This document shows, in pieces, positions 33,980 through 47,437 of a stretch of DNA of 64,000 nt. The notes beneath the pieces were generated by a model. That model was given only the letters and a program-made list of their open reading frames with translations. It made no database searches and had not been told where the DNA came from. Every line of letters starts with the position of its first letter. The first letter of the stretch is position 1. A program made the position numbers and the translations under genes. Origin of the DNA: Triticum aestivum (Eukaryota; Streptophyta; Magnoliopsida; Poales; Poaceae); NCBI RefSeq assembly GCF_018294505.1, contig NC_057794.1, positions 188,823,716-188,887,715 on the forward strand, in the 5' to 3' direction.

Positions 33980-36080
33980 AAACCTTTGCTTGTCCTCAAG
34001 CAATTCAGTTGATAAACTAAAAGTGAGAAAGAAAAACTTTTACGAACTCTTTTGCTCTTGTTTGCATAAATAAGCTTAAACAACACCCAGGTTTCAGGCA
34101 ACATTATAACTAACCATGTCGATAATAACTCTTAAAGATTATAATGACTCACATCAATGACGTAATCAGCTAGCTAGCAATAATAAGATATCTCAAACGA
34201 CAACACGTTGTCAAAACAACCATGATATAATATGAGAATAGTGGTATCTCACTAGACCTTTCTGAGACCGCAAAACATAGATGCAGAGCACCTCCAAAGT
34301 TCAAGCAGCGACTAAACATTGCAATTCATGGTAGAAAAGATCCAGTCATGATGCACCCAACATTAGCTACACACCATGCATAAATCATGACCACCGTGCT
34401 CTACTCAGTTTCTGGCGCTTGTTTTAGAGGGTGATGACACAACATAAAAGTAAATAGAAAGTCCCTTCGCAGAGGGAAGCAGTGATTTGCAGAGGTGCAA
34501 GAGCTCAATTTTTAAAACAGAGATAAATGAAATTTTGAGACATGCACCCTTCTCATTTACTTCACAACCATCAGTTATCAACATCTTCCATGCTAAGCAC
34601 ACTAGTGGCGGTTCCCAAGCGATAAAAGTAAAGGTTTACTCCCCCTCCACCATCAATCACACTGCACGGCTTGTACGAAACAACGGGTGCCGTCCATACC
34701 AACATCAGTCCTGGGGGAGTTTTGTTTAATTATTTACATTTTTTAGTTCGGGACAGGCAATCCCTATTACTGCCCATTTTATCGTGCGATGGCGAGTGAA
34801 TAAACACTCTACCTAAGAATAACCCTCTTAGCATGGAAGATACCGACCACCTCCTGTCGTTGCATGAACGATCCAGGCACACAAAACAGATAAATTTTTA
34901 GAAGTTTTTAGAGGTGGCACATGCAAATTTACTTAGGACGGCAGGGTAATACCGTATATAGGTAGATTGGTGGACTCATCTAGAATAACTTTGGGTTCAA
35001 GGTTTTTGATGTACAAGCAGAATCCCCACTTAGTACAGGCAAAGGCTAGCAATTTAGATTGAGAAGCGGCCAGCTAGATAGCAACAACGATCATAACCAT
35101 GCATTATGCGTAAGTAACATTGGACACTAGCATGAGTAGGATATGAACACCATGAACATAAACATTATAGAGGCTATGTTGGTTTTGATTCAACTACATG
35201 CATGAACATGTAACAAGTCAAGCCACTTGAACATTTAGAGGAGGATACCATATCATCATACTACATCACAATCATCTTAACGCTATGTTGATATCCAAGA
35301 TAAATCATTATTAACTCCCAGCTAATTATGCATGTCATGAGAAACTATAATCTCTAATTGTCATTGCAAACATGTTTAATCATAATGGGTTGAAGCCTGG
35401 ATGCTAGGTTAAACATATTTACACAAATAGAACAAGTCGAGTTCATACCAGTTTCTCTTTGCCACGACCAGTTCATCGAATGTCATCATTATTGCCTTTC
35501 ACTTGCACGACTGAATGATATGAAAATAATAATAGTGCAAGAGTGCCGTGGACTAAGATCGAATCTGCAAACATTTTATTCAACAGGAGAAGACAAGGTA
35601 AAATGTAATCTTTATTAGTTCAATAATTATTCAAACGGGAGCTACTCAACATTTTCATCGTGGTCTTCTCCTTGGTACAACTCAAATAAAAGAAAAGGAA
35701 ATTCATAGAAACACATTGATTTTTTTTTGAGTTTTTGGTTTTCTTTAGCAAGCAAATAAAAGGGAAAAGCAAAAAAACGAGAAAAACTATTTACACGGGA
35801 AAGCTCGCAACAGGCAAAAGAAGAACAAGGAAATCTTTTTGGATTTTTCTTTTTAGTACTGCTAACAGCATGCATGGAAAGTAAATTAACTACAACTTTT
35901 TTTTTGGTTTTTCTAAAGTTTTTCAAACACACAAGAAGAAAGCAAGAAAATAAATCTAAGCATGGATGATACAATGAAAAACTATGAACACCGACAAATG
36001 GAATAAGTGGACATGAATGTAGTGTCGGTGGAAACACATACTCCCCCAAGCTTAGGCTTTTGGCCTAACTTGGTAGTCGA
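33980..36080. other. Unit A internal non-coding region
   Basis: About 2.1 kb between the polypurine tract and the accessory ORF, with no ORF that looks real. 33967-35722 is almost identical to 38898-40652 in unit B. Confidence 0.6.
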
Positions 36081-37211
36081 TCAGTAGCCTGGATGGTAGT
36101 AGGGGTACCGAGGAGCAAGCATCCACTCATCCCATTGCTGAGGCTCCTCTTGTGCTGCCTCCGCAGCAGCCTGCGCGTTCCGGTAGGCGATGATGTCTGC
36201 AGGCATGATCCTATATCCGCCCCTGGCAATAGAATCAAACAAAGTAGGAGCAGGCAATGGAATAACATCACAAGTCCTCACACTAAAAACTAGGTTATAC
36301 GAAATAGGTATGTGAGGAGATTCGATATCAGTAAAATGGTGGTGATCCATGGTTGCACGGTCTAGGTAAACTTTAGTCAGAGGGAAATCATGAGGGCGTG
36401 TCGCTACCTTGAAATGAGCTGCCAAATGAGTGGCAAAAATCCCACCATGTATTTTTTTCCTGAGATTTATTAAGATGGAGGCGACGAGCCACGATAGCTC
36501 CCAAGCTATGCGTGTTGTCGCCCTCCAGTGCACAACGTAAAACATCAAGGTCTGGTGAACTAAGTGCACCCACCTTCTCCCTAGCAAGCAAGCATTTGGT
36601 AATAAAAAGTGCAAAGTAACGAATAGTAGGAAAATGTAAGCCAACGGTAGTGATGGCTGACACTCCTCTCTCATCACTCACTGTCAGAGTGCGATAAAAG
36701 GCCTCAAACTTGGCTGGCCTAGGCTCAGCCAAGCTCCCATCAGACGGGATCATGCATATGTCACAAAACTTGGTAAGTGGTATCTGGTGGTTTTTTCAGC
36801 ATATAAATCAAAGCTCACTTCAGGAGGATTATTTCTAGGCAAGAAAGTAAAGATCTGAACAAAGATGTTTGTGAGGATGTGGTGCTGGTCACACTCATCT
36901 GCGATGAAGTCGGTGAGGCCGGCATTAGCAATATATTGCATGAACTCCTCTAGAATTCCAGCCTCTTGCAGGAACGGGGTGTGCGGCCATTCGCGCGGCC
37001 GTACTTCCGGCCTGCCTCCGAGGGTGGATATCACTGTCAGAAGACTCCCAATAACACCCTTGGAGTTCTTCTTAGAGCCAAACTTCCTGAAGATATTCAT
37101 GTCCACGTACAATTTTCTGAAAATAAAAATTTTGGAGTCACAAAAATTTGTCAACAAAACTTTATAAGATTGATGGCAACTACTCATAGGGATACATAGA
37201 GGCCATAGCAA
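36081..37211 (-). pseudogene. Athila-type accessory ORF remnant, unit A
   Basis: Reading leftward, three overlapping frames together give one protein. The N-terminal part (37211-36750) contains NIFRKFGSKKNSKGVIGS and DECDQHHILTNIFVQIFTFL. The middle (36753-36388) contains MIPSDGSLAEPRPAKFEAFY and NTHSLGAIVARRLHLNKSQ. The C-terminal part (to 36081) contains HGGIFATHLAAHF and LPAPTLFDSIARGGYRIMPA. The segment 'SLGAIVARRLHLN..HGGI.AT.LAAHF' is typical of the Arabidopsis ATHILA ORF-1 / putative plant transposon protein family, whose function is unknown. At least two frameshifts break it. Parallel copies in units B and C carry the same protein with independent lesions. Confidence 0.75.
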
Positions 37212-37486
37212 GCATTCAAACTACTTAGAACACTAAGAGTTCAACATGCAAGCACATCTACAACAGCACCAATAGTAGCTAATTATTCAAAGTATAAACC
37301 ACTAAAAAAACTAATTGGATACATGGTGGAGTCACATACCAAGAAACAGTCCCCCAAAATAGTTTCGGAAACGGAGCTTCAAGCAAAGGGATCGAAATCT
37401 ACGGGTTTGAGCTCAAGAAAACGGGAGAGAGAGAGAGAGCAATGGGGATTTTTTTCTGGATGTAAGTGATGATGTGGGATGAAGAG

Positions 37487-38897
37487 TGATAACCTACAAG
37501 TATAGGGGATCGCAACAGTTTTCGAGGGTAGAGTATTCAACCCAAATTTATAGGTTGGACACAAGGGGAGCCAAAGAATATTTGAAGGTATTAGCAGCTG
37601 AGTTGTCAATTCAACGACACCTGGAGATTAATTATCTACTGCAATATGATCAGTAGAAAAGTAGTTTGATAGTTTTGATAGTAGTGACAGCAGCAACGGT
37701 AACAGTGATAGTGATAGCAGTAATTTGTAGCAAGTGTAACAGTGAGCAATAGTAAAGCAGCAAGATCAATAGGGATAAATTCGTAGGCATTGGATCGGTG
37801 ACTTGTTGGATGATATTCATCATGTGACAGTTATAACCTAGGGTGATACGACACTAGCTCTAGTTCATCGATATAATGTAGGCATGTATTCCATAAATAG
37901 TCATACGTGCTTTATTAAAAGAACTTGCATGACATCTTTTGTCCTACCCTCCCGTGGCAGCGGGGTCCATATTGGAAACTAAGGGATATTAAGGCCTCCT
38001 TTTAATTGAGAACCGGAACAAAGCATTAACACATAGTGAATACATGAACTTCTCAAACTACGGTCATCACCGGGAGTGGGCCCGGTTGTTGTCACTCTAG
38101 GGTTGCCGGATCATAACACATAGTAGGTGACTATAACTTGCAAGATCATATCTAAAACATGGATATAATGATGAATTCATAAACGGTTCAGATCTAAAAT
38201 CATGGCACCCAGGCCCAAAGTGACAAGCATATTAAGCATGGCAAAGTCATAGCAACATCAAGCTAGGAACATAGTGGATACTAGGGATCAGGCCCTAACA
38301 AAACTAACTCGATTACATGATGAATCTCATCCAACTCCTCACCGACTAGCGAGCCTATGAAGGAATTACTCACTCCCGGTGGGGAGCATCATGGAATTGG
38401 CGATGGAGATGGGTTGGTGATGACGAAGAACGAAGACCCCCCCTCTCCGGAGCCCCAAACGGACTCCAGATCCGCCTTCCCAAGGAAGAACAGGGCTTGG
38501 TGGCGGCTCAGTCTCGTGGATCGCAATAATCCTTTCTCCCTGATTTTTTCTGGAATAATGTGATTTTATATTATTAGGGGGTCATCAGCGGGGCCACCAG
38601 GTGGGTACAACCCACTTGGGCGTGCTAGGAGGGGGGGTGTGTGCCCTAGTGGGTTGTGCCCACCTAGGGGCCCCTCTCCAGTGGGTCTTGGCTCCAGAAA
38701 TTCTTATTATTGGTATAAAAAATCCTCACAAAGTTTCGTTCCATTCCGAGAACTTTTATTTCTGCACAAAAACAACACCATGGTAGTTCTGCTGAAAACA
38801 GCGTTAGTCCGGGGTTAGTTTCATTCAAATCATGCAAATTAGAGTCCAAAACAAGAGTAAAAGCGTGAGAAAAAGTAGATACGTTGGAGACGTATCA
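37487..38897 (-). repeat. Athila-type LTR 2 (shared inner LTR)
   Basis: 1411 bp, TGATAACCTACAAG... to ...GAGACGTATCA on +. It serves as 5' LTR of unit A and 3' LTR of unit B. No recognisable tRNA primer-binding site lies just inside unit A (minus strand, from 37486 leftward), so unit A probably arose by deletion. Confidence 0.88.
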
Positions 38898-38910
38898 ACT
38901 CCCCCAAGCT
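38898..38910 (-). other. Polypurine tract of unit B
   Basis: AAGCTTGGGGGAGT on the minus strand abuts the LTR start TGATACGTCTCC. This placement fixes the orientation of unit B. Confidence 0.75.
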
Positions 38911-41900
38911 TCAACCTTTGCTTGTCCTCAAGCAATTCAGTTGATAAACTAAAAGTGAGAAAGAAAAACATTTACGAACTCTTTTGCTCTTGTTTGCATA
39001 AATAAGCTTAAACGACACCCAGGTTTCAGCCAACATTATAACTAACCATGTCGATAATAACTCTTAAAGATTATAATGACTCATATCAATGACATAATCA
39101 GCTAGCTAGCAATAATAAGATATCTCAAACGACAACACGTTGTCAAAACAACCATGATATAATATGAGAATAGTGGTATCTCGCTAGACCTTTCTGAGAC
39201 CGCAAAACATAGATGCAGAGCACCTCCAAAGTTCAAGCAGCGACTAAACATTGCAATTCATGGTAGAAAAGATCCAGTCATGATGCACCCAACATTAGCT
39301 ACACACCATGCATAAATCATGACCACCGTGCTCTACTCAGTTTCTGGCGCTTGTTTTAGAGGGTGATGACACAACATAAAAGTAAATAGAAAGTCCCTTC
39401 GCAGAGGGAAGCAGTGATTTGCAGAGGTGCAAGAGCTCAATTTTTAAAACAGAGATAAATGAAATTTTGAGACATGCACCCTTCTCATTTACTTCACAAC
39501 CATCAGTTATCAACATCTTCCATGCTAAGCACGCTAGTGGCGGTTCCCAAGCGATAAAAGTAAAGGTTTACTCCCCCTCCACCATCAATCACACTCCACG
39601 GCTTGTACGAAACAACGGGTGCCGTCCATACCAACATCAGTCCTGGGGGAGTTTTGTTTAATTATTTACATTTTTTAGTTCGGGACAGACAATCCCTATT
39701 ACTGCCCATTTTATCGTGCGATGGCGAGTGAATAAACACTTGACCTAAGAATAACCCACTTAGCATGGAAGATACCGACCACCTCTTGTCGTTGCATGAA
39801 CGATCCAGGCACACAAAACGGATAAATTTTTAGAAGTTTTTAGAGGTGGCACATGCAAATTTACTTAGGACGGCAGGGTAATACCGTATATAGGTAGATT
39901 GGTGGACTCATCTGGAATAACTTTGGGTTCAAGGTTTTTGATGTACAAGCAGAATCCCCACTTAGTACAGGCGAAGGCTAGCAATTTAGATTGAGAAGCG
40001 GCCATCTAGATAGCAACAACAATCATAACCATGCATTATGCGTAAGTAACATTGGACACTAGCATGAGTAGGATATGAACACCATGAACATAAACATTAT
40101 AGAGGCTATGTTGGTTTTGATTCAACTACATGCATGAACATGTAACAAGTCAAGCCACTTGAACATTCAGAGGAGGATACCATATCATCATACTACATCA
40201 CAATCATCTTAACGCTATGTTGATATCCAAGATAAATCATTATTAACTCCCAGCTACTTATGCATGTCATGAGAAACTATAATCTCTAATTGTCATTGCA
40301 AACATGTTTAATCATAATGGGTTGAAGCCTGGATGCTAGGTTAAACATATTTACACAAATAGAACAAGTCGAGTTCATACCAGTTTCTCTTTGCCACGAC
40401 CAGTTCATCGAATGTCATCATTATTGCCTTTCACTTGCACGACTGAATGATATGAAAATAATAATAGTGCAAGAGTGCCTTGGACTAAGATCGAATCTGC
40501 AAACATTTTATTCAACAGGAGAAGACAGGGTAAAATGTAATCTTTATTAGTTCAATAATTATTCAAACGGGAGCTACTCAACATTTTCATCGTGGTCTTC
40601 TCCTTGGTACAACTCGAATAAAAGAAAAGGAAATTCATAGAAACACATTGAAACTAGCAACATTATAACTAACCATGTCGACAATAACTCTTAAAGATTA
40701 TAATGATTCATATTAATGACATAATCAGCTAGCTAGCAATAATAAGATATCTCAAACAGCAACACGTTGTCAAAACAACCATGATATAAGATGACAATAA
40801 TGGTGTCTCGCTAGCCCTTTCTGAGACCACAAAACATAAATGCAGAGCACCTCCAAAGTTCAAGCAGCGACTAAACATTGTAATTCATGGTAGAAAAGAT
40901 CCAGTCATGATGCACCCAACATTAGCTATACACAATGCATAAATCATGACCGTTGTGCTCTAGTCAGTTTCTGGCGCTTGTCTATAGAAGGTGATGACAC
41001 AACATAAAAGTAAATAGATAGTCCCTTCACAGAGGGAAGCAGTGATTTGCAGAGGTGCCACAGCTTAATTTTTAAAACAGAGATAAATGATATTTTGAGG
41101 CATGCACCCTTCTTATTCACTTCACAACCATCAGTTATCAACATCTTCCATGCTAAGCACACTAGTGGCGGTTCCCAAGCGAAAAGTAGAGGTTTTGACT
41201 CCATTGGGAGTTTTTATTTGATTATTCAAGAGATGAACTCTTTTTCTTATGTTTGCACTTTGGGACTGGGCATCCCTATTACTACCCATTTCCTCGTGCG
41301 ATGGCGAGTGAATAAACACTCGACTTGAGGATAACATGCTTAGCATGGAAGATATCGACTACCTCCTATCGTTCCATGAACGATCCAGGCACACAAAACG
41401 GATAATTTTTAGAAGTTTTTAGAGGTGGCACATGCAAATTTACTTAGGACGGCAGGGTAATACCATATATAGGTAGGTAATGGTGGACTCATCTGGAATA
41501 ACTTTGGGTTGAAGGTTTTTTATGTACAAGCAGAGTTCCTAGTTAGTACAGGCGAAGGCTAGCAATTAGGATTGGGAAGCGGCCAGCTAGAGAGCAACAA
41601 CGATCATAACCAGGCACTATGCATAAGTACCATTGTACACTAGCATGAGTAGGATATGATCACCATGAACATAAATATTATAGAGGCTATGTTGGTTTTG
41701 ATTCAACTACATGCATGAACATGTACCAAGTCAAGCCACTCGAACATTCGGAGGAGGATACCATATCATCATACTACATCACAATCATTTTAACGCTATG
41801 TTGATATCCAAGATAAATCATTATCCACTCCCAGCTACTTATGCATGGCATGAGAAACTATAATCTCTAATTGTCATTGCAAACATGTTTAATAATAATG

Positions 41901-42584
41901 GGCTGAAGCCTGTATACTAGGTTAATCATATTTACACAGACATAACAAGTTGAGTTCATACCAGTTTCTCCTTCCCACAGCCATCTCATTGAATATCGTC
42001 ATTATTGCCTTTCACTTGCATGATTGAATGATATGAAAATAATAATAGTGCAAGAGTGCCATGGACTAAGCTGGAATCTACAAAACATTTTATTCAACAG
42101 GAGAAGACAAGGTAAAATGGGCTCTTATTAGTTCAACAGTTATTCGTATGAGAGCCACTCAACATTTTCATCATGGTCTTCTCCTTGGTACAACTCGAAT
42201 AAAAAGAAAAGAAATTCAGAGAAACACACTAAAATATTTTTGGAGTTTTTGGTTTTCTTCAACAAGCAAATAAAAAGCAAAAACGAAAAAAACTATTTAC
42301 ACGGGAAAGCTCCCAACAAGCAAAAGAAGAACAAGGAAATCTTTTTGGATTTTTTAGTACTACTACTAAGCATGCATAGAAAGTAAACTAGCTACAACTG
42401 ATTTTTTTTGTTTTTTAAAGTTTAACAAACACACAAGAAGAAAGCAAGAAATAAATCTAAGCATGGATGATACAATGAAAAAGTGTGAGCACCGACAAAC
42501 AGAATGATATGTGAACATCAATATAATGTTGGTGAGAACATGTACTCCCCCAAGCTTAGGCTTTTGTCCTAAGTTGGTAATCAA
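38911..42584. other. Unit B internal non-coding region with internal duplication
   Basis: 38898-40652 copies unit A (33967-35722). At about 40653 (acacattga|aactagcaac) the sequence jumps back, and 40658-42584 repeats the same internal segment in a form closer to unit C (45510 onward). Unit B's interior is therefore about 1.56 kb longer than unit A's and is a mosaic. Confidence 0.8.
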
Positions 42585-43654
42585 TCAGTAGCCTGGAGGG
42601 TAGTAGGGATCCAGACGAGCGGGCATCCACTCATCCCACTGCGGAGGTGCCTGGTGTGCTGCCTCCTCAGCAGCCTGAGCGTTCTGATAGGCAATGATGT
42701 ATGCAGGCATAATCCTATATCCACCCCTGGCAACATAATCAAACAAAGCAGGAGCAGGCAACTGAATAACATCGCAAGTCCTCACACTAAAAACCAGGTT
42801 ATGCGGAATAGGGGTGTGAGGGGACTCAATATCAGTAAAATGGTGGTGATCCATGGCTCCATGGTCTAGGTGAAGTTTGGTCAAAGGGAAATCATGAGGA
42901 TGTATCTCAACCTCGAAGTGAGCCGCCAAACGAGTAACATAAATCCCACCATGTCTTTCACCCTGTGATTTATTAAGATGGAGGCGACGAGCCACAATAG
43001 CTCCCAAGCTATAGGTGTTGTCGCCCTCTAGTGCTCGACGTAAAACAACAAAGCTGGTGGACTAAGCGCACCTACTTTCTTTCTAGCAAGCAAGCATTTA
43101 GCAACAAATAAAGAAAAATAGTGTATGGCGGGAAAGTGTATGCTAGCAGCCGTAGTGGCTAACACTCCTCTCTCATCACCCATTGTTAGAGTGCGATAAT
43201 AATCCTCAAACCCAACCGGTCTAGGCTCAGCCAAGCTCCCATCAGACGGGATCATGTATATGTCACAAAACTCAGTAAGTGGTATCTAATGGTTTTCAGC
43301 ATATAAATTAAAGCTCAATTCAGGGGGATTATTTCTAGGCAAGAAAGTAAAGCTCTGAACAAAGATGTTTGTGAGGATTTGGTGCTGGTCACACTCATCT
43401 GCGATGAAGTCGGTGAGGCCGGCATTAGCAATGTATTGCATGTATTCCTCAAGAATTCTAGCCTCTTGCAGGAACGAGGTGTGCGGCCATTCACACGGTC
43501 GTACTTCTGCCAACCTCCGAGGGTGGAGATCATTGTCAGAAGACTCCCCAATAACACCCTTGGAGTTCTTATTAGAACCAAACTTCCTGAAGATATTCAT
43601 GTCCGCGTACAATTTTCTGAAAATAAATATTTTGGAGTGACAAAAATTTGTCAA
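42585..43654 (-). pseudogene. Athila-type accessory ORF remnant, unit B
   Basis: This is the same protein as at 36081-37211, split over frames 43654-43286, 43255-43028 and 43007-42585. Recognisable blocks are FIADECDQHQILTNIFVQSF, MIPSDGSLAEPRPVGFEDYY, MGAIVARRLHLNKSQGERHG and LPAPALFDYVARGGYRIMPA. The C-terminal part (140 codons) is longer and cleaner than in unit A. Breaks lie near 43020 and 43260-43290. Function unknown. Confidence 0.75.
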
Positions 43655-43975
43655 AAAAACTTTGTAAGACTGTACTCATAGGGATACATAGAGGCCATAA
43701 CAAGCATTCAAACAACTTAGAACACTAAGAATTCAACATGCAAGCACATCTACAGCAGCACCAATAGTAGCTAATTATTCAAAGTATAAACCACTAAAAA
43801 AACTAATTGGACAAATGGTGGAGTCACATACCAAGCAACAATCCCCCAAAACAGTTTCGGAAACGGAGCTTCAAGCAAAGGGATCGGTATCCGCGGGTTT
43901 GAGCTCAAGAACACGGGAGAGAGATAGCAATGGGGATTTTTTTTCTGGATGTAAGTGATGATGTGGGATGAAAAG

Positions 43976-45384
43976 TGATAACCCACAAGTATAGGGGATC
44001 GCAACAGTTTTCGAGGGTAGAGGATTCAACCCAAATTTATAGATTCGACACAAGGGGAGCCAAAGAATATTTGAAGGTATTAGCAGCTGAGTTGTCAATT
44101 CAACGACACCTGGAGATTAATTATCTGCAGCAATATGATCAGTAGAAAAGTAGTTTGATAATTTTGATAGTAGTGACAGCAGTAACGGTAACAGTGATCT
44201 TGATAGCAGTAATTTGTAGCAAGTGTAACAGTGAGCAATAGTAACGCAGCAAGATCAATAGGGATAAATTCGTAGGCATTGGATCGGTGACTTGTTGGAT
44301 GATATTCATCATGTGATAGTTATAACCTAGGGTGATATGACACTAGCTCTAGTTTATCGATATAATGTAGGCATGTATTCCGTAAATAGTCATACGTGCT
44401 TTATTAAAAGAACTTGCATGACATCTTTTGTCCTACCCTCCCGTGGCAGCGGGGTCCATATTGGAAACTAAGGGATATTAAGGCCTCCTTTTAATTGAGA
44501 ACCGGAACAAAGCATTAACACATAGTGAATACATGAACTGCTCAAACTACGGTCATCACTGGGAGTGGGCCCGGTTGTTGTCACTCCGGGGTTGCCGGAC
44601 CATAACACGTAGTAGGTGACTATAACTTGCAAGATCATATCTAAAACATGGATATAATGATGAATTCATAAACGATTAAGATCTGAAATCGTGGCACCCG
44701 GGCCCAAGGTGACAAGCATATTAAGTATGGCAAAGTCATAACAACATCAATCTAGGAACATAGTGGATACTAGGGATCATGCCCTAACAAAACTAACTCG
44801 ATTACATGATGAATCTCATCCAACTCCTCACCGACCAGCGAGCCTATGAAGGAATTACTCACTCCCGGTGGGGAGCATCATGGAATTGGCGATGGAGATG
44901 GGTTGGTGATGACGAAGAACGAAGACCCCCTCTCCGGAACCCCAAACGGACTCCAGATCTGCCTTCCCGAGGAAGAACAGGGCTTGGCGGCGGCTCAGTC
45001 TCGTGGAAAGCAATAATTCTTTCTCCCTGATTTTTTCTGGAATAAGATGATTTTATATTATCAGGGGGGTCATCAGCGGGGCCACCAGGTGGGTACAACC
45101 CACTTGGGCGCGCCAGGAGAGGGGGGCGTGCCCTGGTGGGTTGTGCCCACCCAGGGGCCCCTCTCTGGTGGGTCTTGGCTCCAGAAATTCCAATTATTGG
45201 TATAAAAAATCCTCACAAAGTTTCATTCCATTCCGAGAACTTTTATTTCTGCACAAAAACAACACCATGGTAGTTCTGCTGAAAACAACGTCAGTTCGGG
45301 GTTAGTTTCATTCAAATTATGCAAATTAGAGTCCAAAACAAGAGGAAAAGCATGAGAAAAAGTAGATACGTTGGAGACGTATCA
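43976..45384 (-). repeat. Athila-type LTR 3 (shared inner LTR)
   Basis: 1409 bp, TGATAACCCACAAG... to ...GAGACGTATCA on +. It is the 5' LTR of unit B and 3' LTR of unit C, and is closer to LTR 2 than to LTR 1. Confidence 0.88.
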
Positions 45385-45397
45385 ACTCCCCCAAGCT
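45385..45397 (-). other. Polypurine tract of unit C
   Basis: AAGCTTGGGGGAGT on the minus strand directly precedes the LTR start, as in unit B. Confidence 0.75.
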
Positions 45398-47437
45398 TAA
45401 ACCTTTGCTTGTCCTCAAGCAATTCAGTTGAGAAACTGAAAGTGGGAAAGAAAAACTTTTAGGAACTCTTTTACTCTTGGTTGCATAAATAAGCTTAAAC
45501 AGCACCCAGGTTTTCAGCCAACATTATAACTAACCATGTCGACATTAAATCTTAAAGATGATAATGATTCATCTCAATGACATAATCAGCTAGCTAGCAA
45601 TAATAAGATATCTCAAACAGCAACACGTTGTGAAAACAACCATGATATAAGATGACAATAATTGTGTCTCGCTAGCCCTTTCTGAGAGCGCAAAACATAA
45701 ATGCAGAGCACCTCCGAAGTTCAAGCAACGACTAAACATTGTAATTCATGGTAGAAAAGATCCAGTCATGATGCACCCAACATTAGCTATACACAATGCA
45801 TAAATCATGACCGTTGTGCTCTAGTCAGTTTCCGACGCTTGTCTATAGAAGGTGATGACACAACATAAAAGTAAATAGATAGTCCCTTCGCAGAGGGAAG
45901 CAGTGATTTGCCGAGGTGCCATAGCTCAATTTTTAAAACAGAGATAAATGATATTTTGAGGCATGCACCCTTCTTGTTCACTTCAGGACCATCAGTTATC
46001 AACATCTTCCATGCTAAGCACACTAGTGGCGGTTCCCAAGCGAAAAGTAGAGGTTTTGACTCCATTGGGAGTTTTTGTTTGATTATTCAAGAGATGAACT
46101 CTTTTTCTTATGTTTGCACTTTGGGACTGGGCATCCCGATTACTGCCCATTTCCTCGTGCGATGGCGAGTGAATAAACACTCGACCTAAGGATAACATGC
46201 TTAGCATGGAAGATATCGACCACCTCCTATCATTCCATGAACGATCCAGGCACACAAAACGGATAATTTTTAGAAGTTTTTAGAGGTGGCACATGAAAAT
46301 TTACTTAGGACGGCAGGGTAATACCGCATATAGGTAGGTATGGTGTACTCATCTGGAATAACTTTGGGTTGAAGGTTTTTTATGTACAAGCAGAGTTCCC
46401 AGTTAGTACATGCGAAGGCTAGCAATTAGGATTGGGAAGCGGCCAGCTAGAGAGCAATAACGATCATAACCAGGCACTATGCATAAGTAACATTGGACAC
46501 TAGCATGAGTAGGATATGATCACCATGAACATAAATATTATAGAGGCTATGTTGGTTTTGATTCAACTACATGCATGAACATGTACCAAGTCAAGCCACT
46601 CGAACATTCGGAGGAGGATACCATATCATCATACTACATCACAATCATTTTAACGCTATGTTGATATCCAAGATAAATCATTATCCACTCCCAGCTACTT
46701 ATGCATGGCAAGGGAAACTATAATCTCTAATTGTCATTGCAAACATGTTTAATAATAATGGGCTGAAGCCTGTATACTAGGTTAATCATATTTACACAGA
46801 CATAACAAGTCGAGTTCATACCAGTTTCTCCTTCCCACGGCCAGCTCATTGAATATCGTCATTATTGCCTTTCACTTGCATGATTGAATGATATGAAAAT
46901 AATAATAGTGCAAGAGTGCCATGGACTAAGCTGGAATCTGCAAAACATTTTATTCAACAGGAGAAGACAAGGTAAAATGGGCTCTTATTAGTTCAACAGT
47001 TATTCGTATGAGAGACACTCAACATTTTCATCGTGGTTTTCTCCTGGGTACAACTCGAATAAAAGAAAAGGAAATTCATAGAAACACATTGAAATATTTT
47101 TGGAGTTTTTGGTTTTCTTCAACAAGCAAATAAAAAGCAAAAACGAGAAAAACTATTTACACGAGAAAGCTCCCAACAAGCAAAAGAAGAACAAGGAAAT
47201 CTTTTTGGATTTTTAGTACTACTACTAAGCATGCATAGAAAGTAAACTAGCTACAACTATTTTTTTGTTTTTTAAAGTTTAACAAACACACAAGAAGAAA
47301 GCAAGAAATTAATCTAAGCATGGATGATACAATGAAAAAGTGTGAGCACCGACAAACAGAATGATATCTGAACATGAATATAATGTCGGTGAGAACATGT
47401 ACTCCCCCAAGCTTAGGCTTTTGTCCTAAGTTGGTAA
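45398..47437. other. Unit C internal non-coding region
   Basis: Homologous to 33980-36080 and to 40658-42584; closest to the latter. No real gene. Confidence 0.6.
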
